Source: Chara braunii (Eukaryota; Streptophyta; Charophyceae; Charales; Characeae). From it: a DNA stretch of 29,008 nt. Position 1 is the stretch's first letter, and every line of letters begins with the position of its first letter. The stretch spans positions 7,423,793-7,452,800 of the forward strand of contig BFEA01000005.1 in the NCBI GenBank assembly GCA_003427395.1, read 5' to 3'. The notes under the pieces were generated by a model that had not been told where the DNA came from, did not search any database, and worked only from the letters and a program-made list of their open reading frames with translations. Of the stretch, positions 10,217-19,644 are shown piece by piece. A program made the position numbers and the translations under genes.

Positions 10217-10985
10217 CAGGGTTACCTGACCGAATGTTCGGGGGCCCCCGGGCTGGCCCCCGAACGGGCGTTCGGGGTCTCATTCGGGGGCCGAACACCT
10301 CCAAGTTTGGCGCCCGCCAAAAACAATGTCGAGGCCTAAAAATAAGTTTTGTTTTTTGAATGTTTTTTTGTGAGTTCTCTATTATATAACCTACACGCTT
10401 ATAAATTTTGAAGCCATTCTGCTAAGCCAAAAAACCATTAAAAATCGTCAAAGATGGGGGTGTCAAAACGTGCTCGCCCACTAACTATGTAGTTTTTTTT
10501 CACTTTTAACTTTTTGTTTTCACTTTATTTCGGGGCCTAAAAAAAAATATTATTTTTTGAAAACTTTTTAATGATTTATTGATTATGTAAAATACATATA
10601 TTTAAAGTTTCATGGCATTTGTCAATGCGAAAAAATAATTAAAAATCGGCAAAGATGGCGTTGTCGAAAAGGTGCTGGCACACTCACTCATTTTAATTTT
10701 CTTTTTATTTTTTCTTATTTTGATCATACTGTTTATTTTCTGTATTTGATTTTTAATTCAAATTTGGTAAAGAATTTGAATGTAGTGCCCAGGAAAATGT
10801 TGTTTAGTTTAGTTTTCTCCATAACGTAGTTTGTTTTCAATTTTTTTTGAAAACTTTCGTTTTTTTTTTTGTTTTTTTTTTTTGTCTACGTTCGGCCCGA
10901 ATGGCCGAACGCCTTCCGAAGGGGTCCCGTACGTTCGGGCGTTCGGGTTCGGGCGTTCGGCCCGTCCCGAACGCCGGTAACCCTG
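10217..10985. mobile_element. Non-autonomous hAT-type DNA transposon
   Basis: A 769-bp insertion inside LINE ORF1. It has perfect 10-bp terminal inverted repeats, CAGGGTTACC at 10217-10226 and its complement at 10976-10985. It is flanked by an exact 8-bp duplication, CCCACCTT, at 10209-10216 and 10986-10993. An end starting CAGGG with an 8-bp duplication is diagnostic of the hAT superfamily. Removing the element plus one duplicate rejoins ORF1 in frame. There is no transposase ORF. Both subterminal regions are packed with GTTCGG words in both orientations, including 11-bp arms at 10236-10246/10255-10265, plausible transposase-binding repeats. The interior is AT-rich and contains a direct repeat of about 165 bp with a 201-base offset (10331-10492 and 10531-10692). 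Confidence 0.92.
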
Positions 10986-10993
10986 CCCACCTT
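10986..10993. repeat. Target-site duplication, right copy
   Basis: CCCACCTT, the partner of 10209-10216. LINE ORF1 continues from here in the same frame. Confidence 0.92.
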
Positions 10994-13900
10994 AGTAACA
11001 GACATCTCCCCCTGACCCATCAACAATCTGTGTCTTAATTTCTGCCTCCTACTTGTCAACTCAAATATCTGCATATAAACGTCTTTTACCGATGACACCG
11101 GTATTTCTGCTTCGTCAGTTAGGTCCACTACCTGTCCCTTCTCTTGATCTTCTTTAGCAGTTACCTCCATCTTGTCTGCCTCCTTTGTTGTTTGCTCAGT
11201 CTTGTTTGTGCTCAAAGCTACCCCTTTACTGTTGATGAGCATGAATTTCTTCTTACCAGTTACTTCAGAGGTGACTTCTGTAAACTGCACAGCTTCTTTA
11301 TAAACCGTGATAGCCTTTAGATTCTCCTTATCAGACTCCTCCTCTGTATCCCTGTTATCGCCTTGTTCACTTAGTTCTTCATTCTGAGATACTCCATCAG
11401 TCAGCACTAAGTCTGTAGTGGACAGATCAAGATTCTCTTGATCCTCTTGATCCTCCTTCTTTTCTTTACCCTTAGCCTCGCCCTCCTAATACATCCCCGC
11501 CAATCTAGAGGTAGTTGGGTCTTGCAAACCTATCATTGGATATCCCTCTGCTCCCTCCAATAGATCATTAGGATCTTTCCCATTGGGTGGGTGGAAACGA
11601 ATCAGAACAATATGCAAGAGACGGTTACAAATGTCAAACCAGTTCATGCCTTGCTTAGGTCCTTGTTCCATCACTATCTTTAGGCTAGGGCTGCTTTCAA
11701 GCATAGGAATAAGTTGCCTATAGACTTTATCCCAGACTATGTCTGACAGTCCCGTGTGACTAAGCTTCATATCAACCAACAACCAGTGTGCAACTTTTAA
11801 TAATTTCGTTTGAAGATCTGTGGATAAATCTGTTTCTTTGTTTGCTATTACTAGTGCCGATGGTGGTGCCACTGCCTGTTCAACCTCCATAGGATCGTTC
11901 CCAAAGGCCTCTTTGAAAGGGTCTGTGTCCATGGGGTCCTCTGGCTGTGTGGTTCCTTTCTTGTCCTGGTCCTTGGTATCCCTGACTATACTGCTTCCTT
12001 TAGATAGACTTTCCGTTTCTCCCAGTTCCTCTATCTGATCCTCTTGTGCCAAGAGATCAAATTGGTTTGTAGTTTGCACCCCCTGTTCCATTGGTACTGG
12101 TTGATCAGAATGAACAAATTGTGAGGACTGTGATGAGTGTGATGAGTGTGACAATTGTGTGAGTTGATACGCCGAACTTCTTTCCATTCTTTACCTGGAT
12201 CATGCTGGATGCGGGTTCATGGAAGGTAAGTATGCTGCTGCCGATGGACCTATAGACTTTGAGTTATTGTTAGCAGTTTTTCCTATTTCACTTCCTCCAC
12301 TAGGCGATCCTCCAGGGTATCCAGCAGTTGCTACGCCTGCGGGGTGACTCGACCTCGTTCCCGCCTTTCTCGAGAAGTTGGCCTGGACCATTTGTTCCTG
12401 ATTGGGACGCCCTGCTTGCTGGGAAATTACGTTTTGCACACCCTTGCCCTTTTGTTGTCCAACCTTCAAAGCTTGTGATCCATGAAGCGAGGACTGAGGT
12501 GAAACCCAATCTGCAAGTGGCCGTGGAACCTTGCGAAAATCCCCCCTTCCTTCCCAAAATCATCCTATCTGTTGACCAGCTTGGTTTAATTCATCACTGA
12601 AAACCCAACCTTCATACCCCTGAACCGTTGGGACCCATCTGTGTGGACGTTGCTGGTCTCTTTTCAGTTTGGGACCTTGTGGAGCTGCATGCTGTGGATG
12701 CATTGGGCATGCAAATTCTGTGTTGAGATTTCCGTAAGCTTTACACTTAAAGCATCAGGGCCGAAATTTATGGGCAGTGTGAATCTGGTAGATTCTGCCT
12801 CCCATCTTGAATGGTACAATATCATCCAGAGAGAACATCTGATCTTTGGGTAAGTCTAAAGCTAGCATCAAGTGGTCGTCTCTCTTAGCGACGTAAGTGG
12901 GCAGTGGATCGATAAAGTTTACAATTTTGTACTGTTGTCCAAAATTGTGTATGAGCGCCGCTTGCACCTCAATAGGAATATGTCTGAACTCTACCCAGTA
13001 AAATTCCTTCATCATTTGTTCCCTCTTCTCCTCAGGGCCTACCTTTCTAGGCTGCCATGGGTGTATTATGACTTCCAATCTATCCCAATATATCTTCTTC
13101 CATCCATCAATTTGCTTCTTCTCTTGCTCAAATAAGCTAAGGATTGTGAATATTGTTGGGAATACTGGTTATATTAAAAAGAATTCAGACATTGCCTTTG
13201 GATTCTCCTCCATAGCTTCGAGTCTTTTGCAGATCCATTTGAGTTTGTCATTAATGGACTTATACGCACAATCATCATAAAAAATAAAATTACTCGAGTG
13301 CTTGGAATAAATCGCATTTCTCTGAACCAACTTGTCCGTGGGATATGATTTTATCAGTGTCTTCCTCCCTCCTTGCTCAGAGATCAACTGCTCTGATGGT
13401 AGAAGAAATAGAGAGAGAAAATATGCCCTGGCCGCCGACAAATTTCGTAACGGTACTTTCAGTTCTTCTGTTTGAGCACCGGGAAGACCAATTGTGGGGC
13501 GTTTGATATTCAACGTTTTAACAAGAACAGATACCCTGACTTTCTGTGCCCAAGACGGTTGAGAAGAACTTTGGTTTGAGGAGGGAGAAGATGATTTTGC
13601 ATTTTGGTTGGAACCTGTTGTCGAATCTAGACACCTTCCTGATTTTTGTTCACTCGCTCTTTCCTCCTCTGTGAGAATCTCCTCTTCTCCTTCCTTCATT
13701 TCAAAATCCTGGGTCTGATTGTTCTGATCATACTGATTTGTCTCTGCATTATGGGCTCTCTTCCCTGTTCCATGTCCAATTGCATGTGGTTGAATAGTCC
13801 CCTGATTCCCCTGTTCTTCCAAATTGAGAGTCGTTTGCTGCACCTCTCCTCTGTCATTTAACTTGTTCGCTACGACCAACCCCCTTTCCTGTGGAGATCC

Positions 13901-14300
13901 TTGTATAACTCCCACTGTCCTCCATCATGTCTTCACCCCCTCCCCCTCTCCCCCCCCCCCTTCCCCCATTACCTTGCCATTTCCATCCTTCGATCCTGGA
14001 GCGTGACTTTTCGGATTGTCTCCCTCACTGGCCATCAAGCCACTCATCCTCCCTACAGGATGACCTGTTGGCCTCGTATAGGGGGACGGGCCTAGCTGAC
14101 GAAAAAGGGTGTGGCGCATAACGCCTTGGTAAAATAGAAGTAAGTCTGGTCCTCTCAGTCTTATGGAATTCATTGTATTCCTTAATTTCTTCCCTTTCCT
14201 GCTTTACTTATACCACTGAGGTATATCTAAGAATTTCCAAAATTAAGATCCCCACTTCCTTGCCTACTATATGCTTCAGACAGAATGACTATGACAATTA

Positions 14301-15170
14301 ACCCTAGGAATGTTACTTGTTGATGCCGTAGAATCCAGAAATCGATTCTCAATACATCACCCGAAGTTGCTGGGGAAGAAAGTTGTTGAGTTCTTCAGAA
14401 AAGACTGTGTGAACTTAGTGACTTGGTCAGTGTTATTCGTACGTAGGAATGATTCTTGATTGTGAATGGCTAGTGATAATTGATGGAATTTAATAAAATT
14501 TATGAAAAAAATAGAACAAATAAGAATAAATAAATTATAAATAAATTATAAGATAAATTATCGATTACAACCTCAAGACTAATTCATCTCCTTAATTCCT
14601 TCTCTCCAAACCTTTCCCCGCTTCCTACCCTTTTTTTTTTTTTTTTTTTTTTTGCTGGCAGCAGAGTCCAATTAANAACCCCACACTCGTTAGGAGGAAC
14701 CAATCATCAGGTATAAGAGGGTTGGAAGGATGGGTAGTGCAAGATACCGAACGTACCCAACTTTCAGGGGCCCCGAAGCACGTATTTCCTTCCTCCTCCT
14801 ATCTTGAAATACTTCCAGGCTTAAGCATGTGACGATTCCTCAGGATTCAGCTCATGCCTTGCTTGTTAACTCTCTCCTTGAATCTCCTCGTCAGCTACCT
14901 CCCTCCTTCTTCCATTGTAATCCACACTCCTATAATTTCCTCCTGTTCTCTTGCAGCCTTTCGGAAAGACTCATTACTGTCTACGTCTGCACCTTCACCC
15001 CTATCCACCCTTAGTCAGGCATACGCTGACCCTGACTTCCTTGCTCCCCCTACCTCGTCTATTCACAGAAGAATGCGACCCGATATCTTCATTCCCATAA
15101 GCAACTCCCCTTGATGCTTGTCAGAGTAAACTCTTTTTCCTTCCGCTTACGATCCATACATTGCGCTTCG
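14301..15170. other. Gene-free stretch with AT-rich tract and poly(T)
   Basis: Contains an AT-rich tract with a 12-base AATAAATTATAA-like repeat (about 14526-14565), a T-run at 14631-14653, and a single unresolved base at 14676. Overlapping plus ORFs at 14829-15114 have no recognisable domain. Confidence 0.5.
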
Positions 15171-15900
15171 AGGAAGACAACGAGACTCTCTACTAATTCC
15201 CCTCCACGCCTATGTGATGTTAGGTCGCCAAAGTGTTAGACCTAGTACGAAACAGCGACTATGTAATATTAGCCTCCGACATCGACCATGTGGTATTAGA
15301 TCCTATGACTAAGTGAATGCAACAGATCATCCATAGAGATGGATGCTTCCTTCCTTTGTACCTCCGACCTCACATACTTGAGATTAGATCCCAAAGATAG
15401 TTAGTACTTCTTCACACCCGCCTCCGTTTACTGAGTCATCAAATGAGAGAACGAAATGTATTCTACTTCCTTCCGCGTATATGTAGTTGCGATGTTAAAG
15501 AATTGAGAAGTCGAATCGCATACCACTTTCTTCAACAATTAAGCATGTCGATGTTAAAGAGATGCGAGAACTAATCACATTCCGCTTTCTTCAGCGATGA
15601 TGCAGTGGCGATGTTATTCTGTCCCCACCTCCGTCCTGGTGGTCATCATCATTTTCTCCTCCATCAGCCTTCGCAATGCAAATCGAATGAAGGAGGACGA
15701 AACTCATTCCCTTTCCTTCAGCGAATACATAGTGGCGATGTTACTCCTTCCCCACCTAGGTACACATGGCCATCATCATTCTCTTCGCCTTCAATCCTCG
15801 CCAATCAGAGTGGTGATATTAATCAAATGAGGGGGCGAATCACCTTCCTTTTCTTTTTGTGATTATGCAGTGGCGATGTTACTCCGTCCCCCCCTCAGTT
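15171..15900. repeat. Degenerate tandem repeat, units of about 60 and 130 bp
   Basis: The word CGATGTT recurs at 15490, 15549, 15609, 15736 and 15874, giving two intervals of 59-60 and two of 127-138 bases. The surrounding text (GCAGTGGCGATGTTACTCC, CTTTCTTCAGCGAT) repeats with it. Upstream, 15210-15330 holds more eroded units containing TATGTGGTATTAG. ORFs across 15597-15862 are translations of the repeat. Confidence 0.65.
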
Positions 15901-16092
15901 AATGATGTCCACTTCACATTTCGTGACCCACTTCAATGACCTAGCTGATTCTATCGCCTTCCTTTCCTTCCTTTGCCACTAGCACTCCTGCTTCCTTGAA
16001 TACAGACTATTTTCCGATTAACCGAGCCTTCAGCTTCCTTGTACTACTTAATCCTTCTTAACCTCCAGCTGTTGGCACTGACATAGTACCTA

Positions 16093-16283
16093 ACACCTAT
16101 GCTGATAACTGTACTGGGCTAATCTTATAACACCATTCTCTGTCGTGATTAGGTCTGCGCCATTACTCCCACACTTTGTCTTGCCAANACACCTATGCTG
16201 ATAACTGTACTGGGCTAATCTTATAACACCATTCTCTGTCGTGATTAGGTCTGCGCCATTACTCCCACACTTTGTCTTGCCAA
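16093..16283. repeat. Exact 95-bp duplication around a single N (likely assembly scar)
   Basis: Bases 16093-16187 and 16189-16283 are identical over 95 bases and separated only by an N at 16188. Zero divergence in a window full of old repeats, plus the lone N, fits two overlapping contig ends left unmerged at a gap join. A real recent duplication cannot be excluded. Confidence 0.85.
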
Positions 16284-16446
16284 AGGCTCACTTCGCTTGA
16301 CTCCATCAACATTCACTGGAGTCAATGCTCACAAGGTCGTATACCGTGATTACAGACACGGTGGATATGGAGTCATCAAAGCGAAAACCAAAGGACGATT
16401 GATGCAGAAGGGACTCAAACCCCTTCACCTCTCCCGATTCCCTTAG
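16284..16446 (+). other. Possible terminal coding fragment, unrecognised
   Basis: One plus frame reads through about 50 codons of mixed composition (including VVYRDYRHGGYGVIKAK) to a TAG at about 16444-16446. An in-frame stop lies upstream near 16240, so it could only be an exon or the end of a retroelement protein. I do not recognise the family. The composition looks more protein-like than the neighbours. Confidence 0.3.
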
Positions 16447-16552
16447 TTCAGATGGAGTTCCACGTCAGCCTGTGACGTGTGCCGTCTAGTGCCGATGTCG
16501 GACGCGCGTGCGCTAGGCGCCAGGTTCCGGATTCACCTCGGGTCCCCGTCAG

Positions 16553-16554
<2 letters not shown>

Positions 16555-16626
<72 letters not shown>

Positions 16627-16850
16627 NNNNNNNNNNNNNNNNNNNNNNNNNNNNNNNNNNNNNNNNNNNNNNNNNNNNNNNNNNNNNNNNNNNNNNNNNN
16701 NNNNNNNNNNNNNNNNNNNNNNNNNNNNNNNNNNNNNNNNNNNNNNNNNNNNNNNNNNNNNNNNNNNNNNNNNNNNNNNNNNNNNNNNNNNNNNNNNNNN
16801 NNNNNNNNNNNNNNNNNNNNNNNNNNNNNNNNNNNNNNNNNNNNNNNNNN

Positions 16851-16911
<61 letters not shown>
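16555..16911. repeat. CT microsatellite containing a 224-base N gap
   Basis: TC repeat at 16555-16626, N at 16627-16850, CT repeat at 16851-16911. The gap is an unresolved part of the microsatellite, so its true length is unknown. ORFs spanning it are artefacts. Confidence 0.97.
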
Positions 16912-16913
<2 letters not shown>

Positions 16914-16982
16914 GTCCTTCGCTATGTCTCTCCGAACTTCTATCGCTCTTCCACACTTGCTCTGACCTTGTATTACTCTGCC

Positions 16983-17131
16983 TCGCTCTCTCAGTCTCTC
17001 GCTCTCTCAGTCTCTCGCTCTCTCGCTCTCTCGCTCTCTCACTCTCTCACTCTCTCACTCTCTCACTCTCTCACTCTCTCGCTCTCTCACTCTCTCATTC
17101 TCTCACTCTCTGATTCTCTCACTCTCTCACT
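16983..17131. repeat. Degenerate CTCTCNCT satellite
   Basis: Eight-base units of the form CTCTCGCT, CTCTCACT or CTCTCAGT, repeated about 18 times downstream of the CT microsatellite, probably derived from it. Confidence 0.85.
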
Positions 17132-17399
17132 CCTGCTCTACCTAGATCACTACCCTGAATCAATCCACGCCACTTCACGTCTGACCTCTGCCGGTATGGC
17201 CACCTTCCCCTTCACTATCAACCCTAGCTTTGGCTTCAGGTCACTGTCTTTCCTCCCGGCACCTCACTACCCAAGTCACATTGTTGCACAAGCATCCAGC
17301 AGCATATCCTGCCTGCTTCGGGCCGGTACCCGTCGCCCGCGGCCTGTCCGCTGCATGCGGATGTTCCTGAAAGTCTTCGGACTTCCTTGGGACACTGCT

Positions 17400-17985
17400 G
17401 CAAAATTGGACTTCAGGACTGGACTTTTGCTGTCAGGTACCGGTGGATGCGTCACAAAGAGACTATCGGCTATGCTTGAAGGATTGGACTACAGTTTCCA
17501 TCGGCACCCGCCCCCCCAGCCCTCTGATTTTCCAGACATTTTCCCTCTCCCAGGTCACACACTGGTGGATCTGGGGTGGTATGGCAGGGACCAGGGCAGG
17601 TCCACCCAACAGGGCCAAGGTGGGACTGGGTAGGATGATCGATGGAAGAAAGGAAGTCGGTAACAGGCTTCGGTGACCCCCCAGAGTTCTGAACCTACTT
17701 TCGATCTCCCACCGCCACCTTACCCGATCTCGCCATGACTCGGTAAGATGCCGTCACCTGACACAGCTGCCGGAACTTAGATAGTGAAGGCGGTATGAGC
17801 CATCCTCGGTGATATTTCTCATCTGGTTTCGGCGTTGCATACATCTGTATTCCAGCTCCCATATCAAGGGATGCTGGACTTGATTTCCAGCAGGTGCAGC
17901 TCCCCACCCATGGATCGGAGCCACCCGAGGAAGATATCACAGGGGGCTGCTCTAAGAGAGCCACCCGAGGAAGAACCCTTGTGGA
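17400..17985 (+). mobile_element. LINE 3' fragment, plus strand
   Basis: The plus frame at 17443-17676 contains RDYRLCLKDWT, which matches RDYKLHFQDWT in the C-terminal tail of the opposite-strand LINE relative at 18630-19031. It is followed by a 3' UTR ending in the shared core at 17866-17923 with its GCTGGA/TCCAGC hairpin. The fragment is 5'-truncated; its start between 17150 and 17440 cannot be fixed. It lies tail to tail with the next LINE fragment. Confidence 0.55.
17866..17923 (+). promoter_or_regulatory. LINE 3' core hairpin, plus-strand copy
   Basis: Plus-orientation copy of the LINE 3' core. The GCTGGA/TCCAGC stem is intact with loop CTTGATT-like sequence, followed by GGTG-CAGCTCCC-CACC. 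It lies about 120 bases from the opposite-strand copy at 18045-18102. Confidence 0.6.
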
Positions 17986-18044
17986 AAGCATCTATCCTGG
18001 TGGCGGTAAGAGAGCCATCGGAATCAAGGTTTTACCTGACGGGC

Positions 18045-18102
18045 TGCTCCATCTAGTGATGGGGAGCATCACCTGCTGGAAACCGGGTCCAGCGTCCTTT
18101 CG
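18045..18102 (-). promoter_or_regulatory. LINE 3' core hairpin, second copy
   Basis: Same core as 4849-4903. The GCTGGA/TCCAGC stem is kept; the loop on the minus strand differs. The second small stem reads GGTG with CATC, which still pairs through a G-U wobble. Confidence 0.6.
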
Positions 18103-18629
18103 ATACATCGTCTTTTTTTTCTGTGAAGGCAAAATCCAAACCAGGGCCAGTGTAGAGGGTGTTGTCCTGCCAGCATGGATTACCCTGAGTTCCAGGGGAT
18201 TGACTGAGCAGGGCAGGAGATGGGTCAGGAGGCATACCATCGCATTGAGTCTGGGGGGCACCGGGCCCAGGGTTCTCTAGCTACCCCTCCCCTCCTCCCC
18301 CCCCAAGTGATGATGCTAATCAGAGCTGAATACGAACTGACTGAGAGCTGAGAAGGATTGTCAGTGAGAAGAACCGAGACAAGCTAAGCAAAGACTAAGA
18401 CAACTAAGAAAAAACTAGGAAAAACTAAGAAAAAAAATAGAGAAAGCTAAGGTGGGCGAAGGAAGGCTAAGAAATGCACACACTGTTAAGAAATCTGAAG
18501 TCTTATTGTGTTGGCACCTTGATACTGTGATATTCTAATCTGCCGTACAGGCAAAAAACTCGATCTCTATCGATCTCTGTCTCTCTTAGCTAAGTCCTGC
18601 ACCTGCTGGCAATTGCATTGTCTCCGTTG

Positions 18630-19570
18630 CTAGTCCTCTCCTTGCACGATCTCTGTTAATGACAGCGGGTGGGGAGGGAAAGGGTCCCCAAAATCCTGTG
18701 CAGATCTGAGTGGGATCTTCGGGTTGATGTCCGTCCAGTCCTGAAAATGCAGCTTGTAGTCTCGTCTCATCGCCCTCCGGGGATCCTCCTCTTCTTCCGG
18801 GCGTTGCTCCGCCTGTGTGCCCTCTGACCACATTACGTTTGCTATCCACCCTCCTCTCTTCCCTCCTAGCCACTCTTCGCAGAAACGGGAGATGATTCCA
18901 TCAGCATCTTCCCTGGAGTGGACGCTGTCCAGTTTCTCTCGTGCTGCCTGCCAGCGGATGGTAATCTCACTCTGTACCAGTTGTTTGATCTGTTCTGTCA
19001 CTTCCCCCTCCTCCACTCTCGCCCCCTCCATCTACAGGACACACCTTCTCCACCAAATTACCCAAAGGGTATAGATGTTCTGCCCAGACGGAAGAGGCTC
19101 TCAGCACAAGTATTCTACGGGGCATGTGGCCAGTGCCCTAGTAAGATCGCCCTCCAGTCCCATGGCCAAGGCCAAGGTGAGTCCGGAACCATCTGCTGCC
19201 AAATCCTGTTCCACCATCGCCACAGCAGCAGCGACGAAGGGCATTGCATGAAGATGTGCTCTACCGTCTCAGATTTTTTCCGTGGGGGGAAGTTACTCGT
19301 ACACCTTCGACACCACGGCAGTGTGCGACCTTGCTGTTCCAGTCGGGTGTGGTCAATCAGCCAGTCATTTGTGTGTAGGCAACGCTGGAATATTTGCCAC
19401 TGCAGCGAGGAAACTTTTGCTAGTCTCAGCTTGTATTCCTGGAACCATTTTACTGGTCTGAGCAGGCCCCTATCCACATTTAGTTGGCGCTGCCACCTGT
19501 CCTCCACCACATCCCGAAGGCATCTCCCGATCCTCATCACCCGGTATGCTGATTTTGATTTCAGGTTGGC
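18630..19570 (-). pseudogene. LINE ORF2 C-terminal fragment with zf-RVT
   Basis: The minus ORF at 19540-19115 has SSLQWQIFQRCLHTNDWLI, WCRRC, ETVEHIFMQC and WLWRWWNRIW-like blocks, aligning with the main LINE at 5375-6280. The frame then shifts into 19031-18630. That stretch encodes an acidic tail (IKQLVQSEITIRWQ) matching the C-terminal tail of the copy at 21864-22193, then RDYKLHFQDWT. The reverse transcriptase core is absent, so this is a truncated, non-coding relic. Confidence 0.8.
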
Positions 19571-19644
19571 TATCTACAACCCTCTTTGTGGCCTCCCTCA
19601 CCTCTGAGCCGCCCTGCTATCTCGAGACCACTTCCACTCCCCGG

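Larger units (their letters stand above)
9737..14173 (-). pseudogene. LINE ORF1 pseudogene: DUF4283-like domain, zinc knuckle, long tail
   Basis: Begins at ATG 14173 and stays in one frame to a TGA at 9737-9739 once the hAT insertion and one copy of its target duplication (777 bases, 259 codons) are set aside, giving about 1,220 codons. ORF1 proteins coat LINE RNA. The DUF4283-like part is at 13170-12755 (VIIHPWQP, YWVEFRHIPIEVQAA, HLMLALDLP). It runs into CFKC-x4-N-x6-C at 12707-12754, a zinc knuckle with Asn in place of His. In-frame stops are at 13925, 13169, 12755, 12200, near 12190 and 11486. The tail after the knuckle, about 745 codons, is Ser/Gln/Glu-rich with a more ordered patch around 11560-11830. 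The tail is unusually long for an ORF1. Confidence 0.8.
4816..14286 (-). mobile_element. L1-type LINE, near full length, decayed, with a nested hAT insertion
   Basis: On the minus strand the order is 5' leader, ORF1 (14173 to 9737), ORF2 (about 9609 to 5294), 3' UTR, and an A-rich tail at 4816-4847. ORF1 has a DUF4283-like domain with a CCHC-type knuckle. ORF2 has an apurinic-type endonuclease, reverse transcriptase and C-terminal zf-RVT. This combination is typical of plant L1-like non-LTR elements. Subtracting the 769-bp hAT insertion and its duplicated 8 bp leaves about 8.7 kb. The 5' limit rests on a weak match: 4802-4815 next to the tail and 14287-14300 agree at 11 of 14 positions, which could be an aged target-site duplication. 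Many stops and at least three frame changes show it is inactive. Four further 3' fragments of relatives occur downstream. Confidence 0.88.
17990..19640 (-). mobile_element. 5'-truncated LINE fragment, minus strand
   Basis: Contains the C-terminal zf-RVT part of ORF2 (about 19570-18630) and a 3' UTR ending in the shared core at 18045-18102. The 5' truncation is near 19640, where a tandem duplication begins. After the core, the sequence runs through GATGGCTCTCTTACCGCC-like repeats shared with the copy at 21338. Homology to the main LINE begins around KSAYRV and VEDRWQRQLN, which match KSTYMM and VEERWMKHLN. Confidence 0.8.

Noticed and set aside
14829-15114. Overlapping plus ORFs of 61-86 codons
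   Set aside because: They are Pro/Ser-rich with no recognisable domain and no supporting start or splice context.
16479-17633. Plus ORF of 384 codons
   Set aside because: Most of it is CT microsatellite and N. Only the last part overlaps LINE-like sequence, and the matching LINE tail frame is a different one.
18918-19607. Plus ORF of 229 codons
   Set aside because: It is antisense to the LINE ORF2 fragment at 18630-19570.
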